From Takakia lepidozioides (Eukaryota; Streptophyta; Takakiopsida; Takakiales; Takakiaceae): 64,000 bases of DNA. Positions 32,269-42,642 of the stretch are shown piece after piece (the stretch's first letter is position 1; each line of letters starts with the position of its first letter). Where the stretch lies: NCBI GenBank assembly GCA_030704615.1, contig CM060732.1:76365053-76429052 (forward strand), written 5' to 3'. The notes under the pieces were generated by a model, which was given only the letters and a program-made list of their open reading frames with translations, had not been told where the DNA came from and did no database searches. The position numbers and the translations under genes were made by a program.

Positions 32269-32402
32269 TCAGGGCCGAAAATGGCTAAGTCCCTAGGGTG
32301 GCTGGCACCAAAATCGGAAATTCGGCGCCATTTTTCCAGTTCCGGGCCCAGTCAGATCTGGGACTTAGCCATTTTAGGCCCCGAACTGGTAAAATGGCAC
32401 CG

Positions 32403-32436
<34 letters not shown>

Positions 32437-32575
32437 GCCATTGTCTTAGTTCGGGGCCTAAAATGGCTAAGTCCCAGATCTGACTGGCACCAAAATCGGA
32501 AATTCGGCGCCATTTTTCCAGTTCCCGGCCTAGTCAGATCTGGGACTTAGCCATTTTCGGCAAGTAAATGCAATA
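32269..32575. repeat. Last poly(A)-loop hairpin module
   Basis: Same module type as 30.25-31.76 kb, with an A-run of about 31 at 32404-32434, separated from the main array by the 0.5-kb insert. Confidence 0.85.
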
Positions 32576-32662
32576 AAATGTTGCATTTCAAGTCCACTGG
32601 TGCCACATTCCAACTTCACATGACCCTATTTCCGTGCCTCCTAACCCTATTTCCGTGGACTT

Positions 32663-32729
32663 ACAATGGTCTGCTCATGCTTTTTTTTTTTCCGCTCATG
32701 CTCATGCCGCTCATGAAATAGCAGCCCCC
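32663..32729. repeat. MULE right TIR and subterminal repeats
   Basis: ccgctcatgaaatagcagccc ends the element and is preceded by gctcatg subrepeats interrupted by a T-run. It pairs with 25923-25965. Confidence 0.85.
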
Positions 32730-33000
32730 CCGGTAAAGTTTGAAAAGAAACAAAAATCATTTGGATGGGGAACCATACGTTTGCCTTTTTAATGAACTTC
32801 AATTGATCCCGTACTTGTCCAGGACCTATTTGAGGGTATGTGGAAGTTGGAACATGCTGGCAAAGTTTGAAAAGAAACAAAAATCATTTGGATGGGATTC
32901 ATACATTCGCCATTTTAATGAAGTTCGATTGATCATATACTCGTCCTGGACCTGTTTGAGGGTATGTAGAACGTGTTGGCAAAGGGCATGAAGCTTGAGG
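32730..33000. repeat. About 120-bp tandem repeats, right of the MULE
   Basis: Two further units (gcaaagtttgaaaagaaaca, atcatttggatggg, acttgtccaggacc, tgagggtatgt) run in the same orientation as those at 25490-25922, showing the array was continuous before the MULE inserted. Confidence 0.8.
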
Positions 33001-35656
33001 TGACTGCATATAATATCCCTGGAGTTTGAACATGTGATAGGTTTGGATAGAACATGAAGAGCACTTGTTCTATGCAACACGTTCACGAACGCCAGGAAAA
33101 TGGAGTAGGAGGCCGCATGAAGAGATGTGAGGTGGCTAATTGCAGATGGAGTACTATATCAATAGTCTTAATTAGTCATGGGACGTGTGAGTTCTATGAA
33201 GACCTGCATTTTTAAATGCAGATTCAATTAAGTTCCTATGGAATGACATATGCCAGGGTATTAGATTTTGTGATGTATACCATTGGACATAAGGACTTGA
33301 ATAAACTGTGATGTCCATTCTTTGGTGTGATATTCGGGTATCAGTGATCAGTACTACCTGTACTTCTAGATCAACTGGTATGTATGCATGCATAATATAT
33401 TTGCGGCCTTTGAATTTAAACATCTTAAAACTACTAGCCTCAACATGCAGGAATTCTTATATCCCCTTGGAACAGACATTGAATGTAGTCTTACGCTGGC
33501 CTGGTTATGCTCTTTAGCAGGTTGATAATTGGTAGGTACCCAAGTGATAGATCATAACGTATACATGTGATATATATAACTAAGTTCAACATTTTGTCCA
33601 CCCGTCGGCCAGTAGTACTGATTGCCTGGGGGTTACCAAATGGAAGAAATTGTTGGAAGAAATTATAAAATCGGATGACATTTTCCAACTGAGGAGAGGA
33701 TAGCACCAGCTCCGCCTACAACCCTGGACAGCCTCCATTTAGGATTCCCAAGAAACGCATATCTCCTCTCGAATCAGTCTCATACGAGGGAAGATAGCGA
33801 GCCTTTTGTTGAATCTCATAAAGAATTACTTATGGACTCTGCTCATCAGCCCGTGATCTAATTTAACTTTAACTGAAGTACTTGTATAACCAAAAGTTTT
33901 TGGTGCTATCCAGACCTATATATGTTGACCATATGTGTATGACAACAGTACAACTGTATGGTGAGGTCGGACCTGGGGCCGATTCGATGCTCAAAAAAAT
34001 GCTGGATTGGTCCTTTGTCTGTTTTTTCAGTTGTGAATATTCACAAGAAACTTTTGGCGGATCCCCTGGGTGTGTTGCAGGGGAAAGGGCCAATTTTCCC
34101 TGCAATCACACGGGGGATCCTTGTTTCCCCATTGACAATAAATCGTGTCAGGGGATCCGTATGTTAGGGGATCCGCGGGTCCGCGGGTCGCACCTTTTTC
34201 TCGCATCTTTTTATCTTTATCTATTTCTTTTTTTCTTCGTTTTTTTTTTTTTTTTCCTCACATTTTTTAAAGCATCTTGTACCCCTCTTTCGATGAGGGG
34301 CAAGAGTAGATATGGACAGTCCATTGTTGTGTTTGTGTTTGTGTTTGTGCTGTTTGTATTGGTTACGATTTGACTGCGATGGCTACGGCTCATTCAACTG
34401 TGCGATACTACCATGACTGGCATGGATAAAAAAAAAATAGGTGTACATGCGACCTCCGCACGTTTAAAATTCCTCGACATTCAACAATAACACTGTCCAT
34501 TCCACAAGATAACCGAAAACTTTTGAGAGCAAGATTTCAAAACCAGAGTCAATCTCTCACCAAATAGCGGCAACAACCCAAAGCATCCTTGAGGCTTCAG
34601 ACATATGCATTCCAAGGATTCGCCACAAGGATTTCACATTACCAACCCGTACCAGCCACGCAAACCTACATTTTGCCTCATCGAATTTCAAATGACAGAT
34701 ACGCGAGGGTGCAGAACAATTCAAGTTTGGGGAGAAAAAGAAATGTACGAAAAAAGCAAGATGTAACATGTACCAAAGAACCACTGGAATTGGAAGCACA
34801 CCATGACAGTGCGATCGCAGTGAGTATGAGGAGGTAATCATACTAGATGAATCTTTTCCAAGTACATCACAAGTATGCTTCGCACGCATAAGGTGGATGT
34901 GAGGATTACTTTCGATATGTTGTGGCAAGATATCGCTTGTAATATCTCCGCAAACTAGACGGTCAAAGTAAACTCTCTACCTGTAGTGTCTCACACTGTT
35001 TCTGATTAATATGATTCCAGTTTCACAACGGAATTGCAAGAAAACTGCACCAATTCTATGTCTCCGTCACTAGGGAGCCTCCTATCGAAGAGTAGAAATA
35101 ATTACAGTGACTCTGGAGCAGATTCCCTTGGAATCCTCCACAACATTGTCATTGTGCCTCACTTGTTCACTTTCATAGGCTTGAGACACTACTGGAAGCA
35201 ACTGCCTGCCCGGGTCTAATATATGGGGTAAATACATGGTTCCAATCAAAACAAGGAATTTTTGAGGAGTACTGGAAGTCCAGAATACTTTGTTTGAAGG
35301 GAAACTCTGATGACTGAAACAAAGGTTTCCAGAATGTTAGTGGCCTCCATTCTATTATTTTTCCTTCCCATCCTCTCACTCCTCTATTTTTTGCTCCATT
35401 GGAACAGAATAGGGCAGTCTTGCGGCCACAAGGCTACAGCAAGCAAAGTGTAATCAATACATCTTCCCCTTTGACACTCTCTCTACGTGGACAGTCCATT
35501 TTCCCCTACTTAAATACACATGTTATTCCCCTGTGATCCCATTTTCCAAAGGTCTTATTTTCCAAAGTCCCCATTTTCCCCTACTTAAATACACATGGTA
35601 TTCCCTGTGGTCCCATTTTCCCCTCCAATACGAAGATCCCATGCGTAGCAAATTTA
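33001..35656. other. Intergenic, no recognisable gene
   Basis: Short ORFs only. A C-rich element with cccattttcccctacttaaatacacatg is tandemly duplicated at 35500-35540 and 35572-35605. A T-rich tract lies at 34238-34256. A 123-codon minus ORF (34557-34928) has no recognised motif. Confidence 0.4.
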
Positions 35657-35914
35657 ACTTCAAATCCCCTATGGCTTCATACACGGGGTTGCACACGTCA
35701 ATGATGTCACGTCACGTCGGACCTCATGCTGACGCGACCAACGTCACGTCAGTTTTGCCGAAAAATCAGTAAAACATGAGTTAGGTGAAAAATATGTCAC
35801 GTAGATGGACACGTTGTATTCCAAGCAACACCTTGGCAAGTGAATGAATTGTTTTATAAATTACTCCATCCGCCAGTATTTGAGGTCATTTTTAAGTCAT
35901 TATTGTTAAATTGG

Positions 35915-36050
35915 TGCGACCTCCAAATGGTGGTGGTCGCAGAATTTATCTTATTTTTTAATAGTTGCGACCACTAGCAGAGGGGTTGTCGCAGCATTTT
36001 TGTTTTTTTTAAATAGATGCGACTACCAACAGGGGTGGTCGCAACACCCG
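35915..36050. repeat. GCGACC hairpin array, copy I left
   Basis: Three units of type gcgaccacc...ggtggtcgc, separated by T-rich spacers, end where the transposase remnant begins (junction at cgcaaca/cccgattg). Confidence 0.85.
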
Positions 36051-36052
36051 AT

Positions 36053-37873
36053 TGTAGCCAGCACTTGTACGAACCATACCATTGAGGCAACAATCAATGC
36101 AATAAGGCTTAAATTTGTCGCACAGGAGGACTCTGGATAAGAAGTGGGCCCAATTTTTCTACGAGGCCAATATTCCGTTCAATGTCTCGAGGCTTCCTGC
36201 GTTTGTGGCTGCTGTCAAAGCCACGTCCGATTCCAAGTCCACATACACACCACCAAGTTATCGCAATCTCCGCACTGGATTCCTAGAAGAGGCTATGTCT
36301 GACCTCACCCAAAAGATGAATGAAAAGACAAGTGATTCTCGCCGGAAATATGGAAGCACTATATGTGGGGACGGTTGGAGTTCTGTTACTAATCGACCAC
36401 TATTCAATGGCATGCTGGTCTGTCCTGCGGGGGAACAGTTTTTGGGATCCATTGACAGAAGCGGGGAGAGAAAAGATGCACGTTATCAAGCAGGGTTGTT
36501 GACGAGTTTCATCGATAAAATTGGAGCTGATAAAATTGTCCAAGTGTGCACGGACAATGCATCTAACATGGTTAAAATGACCGATATTTTGATGGTACGA
36601 TATCCCCATCTATATTACCAAGGGTGTGTTGCTCATATCTTTGATTTCATTTCGGAGGATTGGGAAAAAGAATCATGGATGAAACAACTAGTAAAAATGG
36701 CAAAGTCGGTTGTGACGTTCATTCGTACACATAACATCCCTCTGGCATTGTTTAGAAAGCATGAACCCAAATACAGCCTTAGGAACCCGGGTGAAACCCG
36801 CTTTGCCACAAAAATTTTGATGGTGGATCGACTGGTGACTGTGAGGGCGGGTCTGGAGCAGGTGATCATTGACCCTCAATGGGATGCATATGTGGGCACC
36901 TTACGCGACTCTCGTAAGTCCAAGTCTTTGAGCAAAAGTCGGAGGGTCCGCGCAATCATTCGCTCCGACGATTTCTGACGAAATGTGCAAATTTTGTGTA
37001 GATGGTGGAGCCGGTGTTGATTGCTTTGCGGGAGTTGATGGAAAACAACCAATAATGGGTAAAACATGGTTGATATTGGAAAACCTTGAGAAGCACGTGC
37101 AATCCTTGAGGCGTCCTCCATTTTCTATGGACGATGATTTGGCGGCAAGGACCGAGGATGCATTTTACGACCGCAAACGGATGGTTCTCACGGACTTGCA
37201 TTAATGCGGGGACCTTGCTGAATCCATTGTTGCTAGACAATACAGATTTGAGAGGCGATGTGGATACCAAAGCCGGGCTTGTATGGGTGATCATGCAACT
37301 CGCGCCCTTGAACATGGCAGAGTGAGCTTTGTCCGAGTACCAGTGCTTCTCGAATCGCCATAATCCTTTCCATGACATGTCGGATCCAAAAGCAATGAAC
37401 ATGTTGCCACATGAATAGTGGGATCTGATTGGAGCTGGAGCAAGAACGTTAGCTCCCATTGCAAAGCCTATTCTTGTTCAAGTGTGCTCTCCCTCGTCCT
37501 GTGAGCGGAACTGGAGCAGTTACTCGTTTGTTCACAACAAGTTTCGTAATAGGTTGAATCCTGCCAGGGCTGACAAATTGATTTGTGTCTACACGAATTG
37601 TAGGCTACTGCGAGAGAGGACAGCAAGTGACGCATCTGCATCTTACGAGAAGAATCTGTTGTCTGAAGAATCTGCCTCAGAGGTCCAATCTAGTAGCAAT
37701 GATGACACCGACGCCGCGAGGGACTCCGACTCCGACGGTTGGGATGGGTCCGATGATGTGGGCAATCCTCCACATGACCCAATGGAATTTAATGACAATG
37801 ATGCTGCAATGCATCCATCCTTCGATGACCTTATTGTTGATGAACTGCGACATGGTGTCATCCCAATTGCGGA
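36053..37873 (+). pseudogene. hAT transposase (DUF659 type), copy I
   Basis: The first long frame starts at a non-ATG codon (36115). It contains the DUF659/RNase-H-like core of plant hAT transposases: WAQFFYEANIPFNVSRLPAF, YTPPSYRNLRT, CGDGWSSVTNRPLFNGMLVC, VVQV-like IVQVCTDNASNMV, YPHLYYQGCVAHIFD. After stops and frame changes near 36978 and 37200 come the hAT dimerisation segment with ILVQVCSPSSCERNWSSYSF and an acidic tail (SSSNDDTDAARDSDSD). Copy I is joined to a tandem repeat at 37873, inside the tail. It shares its main frame disruptions with copy II, so the lesions (or unrecognised introns) predate the duplication of the two copies. Confidence 0.85.
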
Positions 37874-37879
37874 CTCTTC

Positions 37880-38190
37880 TCACAGGTCCCGGACTAATAT
37901 CAGATCAATCAAAATTCATTTGATGGCTCAACGGATGGTTGGCCATCGAAATGATTTTGGTTCGCTTTTAGGCTTGGCCAGTATGTTCAATATACCATGG
38001 AAGAGGCCCCAGAGTAATATGAGATCAATCGAAATTTGTTCAAAGGGCCAACCCATTGGTTCACCCTTTGAACCATTTTACATTGACATTATACTTGTCC
38101 AGTAGCTTTAAGAGTGCATGTACAAGACACTTGCAAAGTTTCAAATCAATCCAAAATTATTTGGCAGGGGAATGATTGGTTCACCCATAG
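37880..38190. repeat. About 120-bp repeat units inside copy I
   Basis: Units read aatatgagatcaatcgaaat, gttcaccctttgaacc, atacttgtccagtag, catgtacaagacacttgcaa. Same family as the arrays flanking the MULE. Confidence 0.7.
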
Positions 38191-38194
38191 CCAA

Positions 38195-38600
38195 TTTCAG
38201 GGGCTGAAATTGCCATTTATGGGGCTCGAATTGCCAATCTCAGGGGCTGGATTTGCAATTTGAGGGGCTGAAATTGCCATTTCAGGGGCTTCATTTGCCA
38301 ATTTCAGGGGATGCACTAGCAATTGCCATTTCACAGGCTACTATTGCAATTTGATGGGCGGGAATTGTCATTTCAGGGGCTAGAAGTGCAATTTGAGGGG
38401 TTGGAATTAAATTTCAGGGGCTTCAATTGCAATTTGAGGGGTTGGAATTGACAATTTCAAGGGCTCAAATTACAATTTGAGAGGCGGCCGGGGTTGGTCA
38501 TTTTAGGGACTGGCATTACCAATTTTAAGGGCTTGAATTGCATTTTGAATTATAATTCAAGGGTTAGAATGGGCCATTGGGGGGCTAGAATTACCAAAGC
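38195..38600. repeat. About 27-bp minisatellite
   Basis: About 14 degenerate units of type atttcaggggctggaattgc, followed by caatttg, run between two blocks of 120-bp repeats. Unit boundaries drift, so the array is old. Confidence 0.8.
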
Positions 38601-39140
38601 AATGACATCCAGAGCAATATAAAATCATTTGATAACAGAATGATTGGTTCACCATTTCAACCATTTTTTATTCACGTCATACTTGTCCGGTACTTGTAAG
38701 AGGGCATGTGGTTGACACTTGCAAAGCTTCAAAGCAATGTAAAATCATTTGATAGGGGAACAATTGGTTCACCCTTTCAACCATATTTTACTGACCTCAT
38801 ACTTGTCCGGTACCTTTAAAATGGCATGTAAAAGACACTTGCAAAGCTTTAAAGCACTCAAAAATTATTTGATATATTCATGATTGATTCACCCTTTCAA
38901 CCATTTTAGATTGACTTGAAACTTGTGAAAGACCTGTAAGAGGGCATGTACAAGACACTTGCAAAGTTTCAAATCAATTTAAAATCATTTGGTAGGGGGA
39001 CGATTGGTTTATCCTTTAAACCATTTTAGATTGATGTCATACTTCTCAAAGACGTGTAAGAGGGCATGTAGAAGACACTTGCAAAGTTTCGGAGCAATAA
39101 AATATCATTTCATCGGGGAACTTTCCGTTCACCCTTTCAT
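38601..39140. repeat. About 115-bp repeat units inside copy I, second block
   Basis: Four to five units contain gcaaag(c/t)ttcaaagcaat, aaaatcatttgata, ggggaacaattggttcaccc and atacttgtccggtac. A further block lies at about 39700-39870. Confidence 0.8.
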
Positions 39141-39700
39141 CCAATTTTGAATTGAATTGGATTTTTACTAAATAAAATGATTTAGAGGGCATAGGATTGT
39201 GGGGCGCAATGATTTTGTTTTTGGCTTGATTTTGTTCTGTGAGTTGAACCCTCACACCACCACATCCTTGCCAAAAAACATACCAAAGAAAAATGTTTGA
39301 AAAAAAACATTCATCCTTTGCTCTATGCTCACTATTGCAGAACTCTCTATGAAGAGTGCATGAAGTTGAAGATAACTACACCTTGGAGTGCAAATGAGGG
39401 AATAAAATGTGTTTTGGATGTTGTTCATGGTGATATGATGCATGCAACTCTTCATGTTGTTATCAAGCATATGGCTTCAGAATGGAATTAAAAACAATTC
39501 ATGTGCAGGCGAAAGGTTGTTTCTCGTCTATACAACACATACCTCCGTTATGAATTTGAATAACCTATTCAGACAACTTTGTTTAAGTTTAACTTTGGTC
39601 CATATGTGCTTAAGTACATACAAATCACATACACAAAGTTGCAAGCGAAGAAAAAATCATTTGCCCCCCGAACGACTCGTTAAACCTTTCAACCAATTTT
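39141..39700. other. Unassigned part of copy I
   Basis: A short plus-strand frame (39297-39491) with a Met/His-rich peptide was not identified. Otherwise nothing was recognised. Confidence 0.3.
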
Positions 39701-39870
39701 CAATCATGAATCATTTAATAGGGGAACTATTGGTTCACCCTTAGAACCATTTTAGATTGACCTCATACTTGTCCGGTAACTTAACGAGGGCATGTACAAG
39801 ACACTCCCAAAGTTTCAAATCAATCTAAAATCATTTGGCAGGGGAACGATTGGTTCACCCATTGACTTGG
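39700..39870. repeat. 120-bp repeat units, third block
   Basis: gttcacccttagaaccattt, atacttgtccggtaactt, catgtacaagacactcccaa and ggggaacgattggttcaccc repeat the same family just before the kinase gene's 3' end. Confidence 0.75.
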
Positions 39871-40030
39871 TGTACACTGTCACTCTTCAAGATTCGTGGG
39901 TGTGGTGCTTGATTATCCCATATGATGGACCCAGGTGCCATGGCCAAGTAACAAACCATTAAAACATTATGGTACGAGACAAACACAATTGAAAACAACA
40001 TTTATTCAAACATGATGTACAGTCAGAGGT

Positions 40031-41544
40031 CTACAAGTTTCTATCTATCCTCCAGCAATTTTTGGGCTCAGACCAATTGAATAGCCCCGTCATAAAACGC
40101 TTCACAACATTTTCTAGTTTGTACCGCAACTCTACTGTGTTTACACACAAGTTTTCCAGAGCCGAAACAAAACAGGTTCCAGTAGACATATCGTTGAACA
40201 GGCTTGCATAGAACGTGTTATCCCCATTTACTGCCTGGGCTATCTTCCCAATTGCAAAGGTCTCTGATGGCATGGTTAGAGGGGGCCTGGCCTACGAAAT
40301 GTGTCATGTGACTGGTTGTTGGCTACATTATGAACAATTGCAATTTCAGGTGCAATCCACCATCTATGTGCGAGAGTCTTTATCATCTTGTCTCTGCTCT
40401 CGAAAATGTACAACGTGGTTTTTGGGTCATCCGTCGTGGAGGCCATCCCCCAATCGCATACCCCGATGTACACATCTTCAGACCCTTCTGGAAAATGCAA
40501 CAAGATGTTGTCGGAGGACATGTCGTTGTGCAAGAGGTGGTGATTATGGACGTTGAGCATGATGTGCAAAAGCGCCCATGCCAATTGGGTGCGATTCTGT
40601 CGGAATTGAACCAGTCGGTTGACCTCCTGCATTTCCTACTCCGTCCCCCGTCGTTCCATTAACTCTCTGTTATCCCGATCATTCCCCCATTTCCTGTCAA
40701 TACTCAACCATGATCGTATGGTCCCCCCATTCCACCAATGTGTGTAACCTTCATTTCGACGTGGATGCAACGCAAAATACTTTAAGATGTCGAAATGATG
40801 GAACTTTACAACCAACGCCTCATTGTTATGTTGGACTTTGGCAAGCTCAGCATTTGTTTCCCTGGGCGTTTTCCCTGCTAGCTCCCAGGATGAAGGAATG
40901 AATTGATTCCCAACAATTCTAACCCTCCGAATTGTATCATACCCTCCCTGTTTGGGCGCGTCGAATTATTCTACCTATGCGTTTGTGGATATGTATCTCA
41001 CATTCAATGCCGCATCCGCGGACGAGGACCCTGCCTTCCATGGGAGTGGTTTCGTATGTCGTTTGGCGTGGGCCTTTGCCATGTCAGACCACCAATCCAC
41101 AAGCACAAACAACTCCTCCTCCAAAGTTAGCATGCGACAGGTCTTCAGCTACAGGTGTTCTCGTAACAAACTTGTCCATGGTTTGCCTCAGATTCCATGT
41201 GGCATCATGGGCCTGGTCCTCCATCCATTTCGTGAACTGGAACTTCGCCCTGTCCTCCTCCCATTCATCCCCGGCCAAAGCCTCCCTCATTCTCATCTCC
41301 ATATTGTGTTGGAATCTAAGGACCCCCTCATTCCGATGTCCGACATACAAAAGATTCAAACGCATTATGTCATTGTCCTTCAAATAATCCAGCACTACTT
41401 CACCACCTTCGCGGCCTCTACGCTTGGATAGTCTTTTTTGTTGACCTGACTATCCCGTTCATGTGCATGTTTACGCTTCATATCTTTAAGCCCACCTCCC
41501 GAGGAACCCCCTGACACTGCGTTCGAAGCAATGTTTCCGGACAT
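40031..41544 (-). pseudogene. Protein-kinase-like cargo gene, copy I
   Basis: The ATG at 41544 (MSGNIASNAVSGGSSGGG) opens a basic, low-complexity N-terminus. A 4-bp loss relative to the copy II fragment shifts the frame at about 41395. Downstream frames give a helical region (LDYLKDNDIMRLNLLYVGHR; DKFVTRTPVAEDL) and then a kinase-like fold: EALVVKFHH with a beta-3-type Lys codon at 40804-40806; LLHNDMSSDNILLHF, an HxD...N catalytic loop with Asp at 40522-40524; and VYIGVCDWGMAS, a DFG-like DWG at 40453-40455; then WWIAPEIA. Lys to catalytic Asp is 94 codons, as in canonical kinases. In-frame stops (near 40636 and two near 40980) and a shift near 40275 prevent expression of one full protein. 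AATAAA (reverse of 40001-40006) follows the stop. Confidence 0.7.
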
Positions 41545-41830
41545 GATGAAAGTACTCTGCGGAATAGACGCGGCTTCGTAACGGAAAACTAAACCCAGAC
41601 TATTGATAACCTTATATACTAGTAGAACAATTTCATCACCCTCTATCGGTATAGTACCCAAAGCAAACTGTATCCCGCAGTCCCAGGAAAAAAAGGCAAA
41701 AACTCCTCCCCCACACAAATCCACTTCCCCCCCCACAGCTCAGTCCTGGTCACCGAAGTTGAGACTCGAAGAAGCCCCAGAATCGCACTCACAGAGAGGG
41801 AAAAAAAATGGGTTGGGAATGAGGGGTAGG

Positions 41831-41908
41831 CCCTCATATACTGCCTGGAGAGGCTTGCCTTGAGCAGCGCGCGACCGCCTCTGCTGCCCATTCACGCCTC
41901 GCCACGTG
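41831..41908 (-). promoter_or_regulatory. Kinase-like gene promoter: TATA and G-box
   Basis: On the minus strand gtatatgaggg (41831-41841) is a TATA-type box about 290 bp upstream of the ATG. A CACGTG G-box (41903-41908) lies about 65 bp further upstream, next to the hairpin array. A ccgcag/agtactttc acceptor-like site just before the ATG suggests a leader intron. Confidence 0.5.
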
Positions 41909-41914
41909 TCTAGG

Positions 41915-42390
41915 TAGCGGTCGCACCTATGGGTGGTCGCAACTAATAACAAAACAAAAAAACTGCTACAACCCCCCCCCTTGCTGATGGCCGACATTTT
42001 TAAAAACAAAACGAAAATGTGCGACCCCCCCATAAGCGGTCGCACCTAATAACAAAAAAGAGAAAGTCTGCGACCACCAGCCGGTGGTGGTCGCACCCAT
42101 TTAAAAATGTGCGACCATCCCCTGCTGGTGGTCGCACCTATTTAAAAAAAATGAAAATGTTGCGACCACCACCTGCTGGTAGTCGCACCCAATTTTTTGT
42201 TTTTTTAAATGTGCGACCACCCTCTGCTTGTGGTCGCACCTATTTTTTTTTTTTTTATAAATGTTGCGACCACCACCTGCCGGTGGTCGCACCCATTTAA
42301 AAAATAAGAAAAAATGTGCGACCACCCCCTTCTGGTGGTCGCACCTATTTAATAAATAAATAAAATTGTTCGACCAACCGTTGCTGACGG
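41915..42390. repeat. GCGACC hairpin array, copy I right
   Basis: About nine units of gcgaccacc(ccctgct)ggtggtcgc type are separated by A-rich or T-rich spacers of 20-30 bp. Each unit can fold into a 9-bp stem. The array lies between the right TIR region and the kinase promoter. Confidence 0.9.
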
Positions 42391-42642
42391 TCGCATTATT
42401 GACAATATAAATCATAATATATGAATTTTACAAATAAATAATGAAGTCCACGTAATGAGGCCACATCGGTTGCCACGTCGGTTCTCATAGTAAATAGTCA
42501 ATAGTAAAGTAAAAAAAATAAACATATTTATGTACAGTAACGTCCGTTTAGGACGTGACGTGACGTGACGCACGTCCGTCGCTGACGCGTCAATGCCACG
42601 TCACATCCAAATTTGCAACTAGGTTCATAGGGGATTTGAAGT

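Larger units (their letters stand above)
25923..32729. mobile_element. Complete Mutator-like element (MULE) with foldback arrays, about 6.8 kb
   Basis: Left end gaggtttgctatttcatgag and right end (reverse complement) gggggctgctatttcatgag are terminal inverted repeats, followed on both sides by gcatgagcgg-type subrepeats. Flanking 9-mers ccgataaag (25914-25922) and ccggtaaag (32730-32738) match 8 of 9, the 9-bp target duplication expected of MULEs. Contents: a minus-strand transposase pseudogene (26.0-28.5 kb), a GGCGCC palindrome array (28.7-30.25 kb), poly(A)-loop hairpin modules (30.25-31.76 kb), a 0.5-kb foreign insert and one more hairpin module. Confidence 0.85.
35657..42642. mobile_element. 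hAT-like cargo element, copy I (deletion derivative, about 7 kb)
   Basis: Bounded by a 17-bp perfect inverted repeat acttcaaatcccctatg (35657-35673; reverse complement at 42626-42642), followed inward at both ends by GTCACGTC/GACGTGAC-rich sequence and then GCGACC hairpin arrays. It holds a hAT transposase pseudogene (+), tandem repeats and a kinase-like gene (-). Relative to copy II it lacks the transposase promoter and first exon, and everything from the transposase C-terminus through the RING gene. No clear target duplication flanks the 17-bp repeats, so the true ends may differ slightly. Confidence 0.7.
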
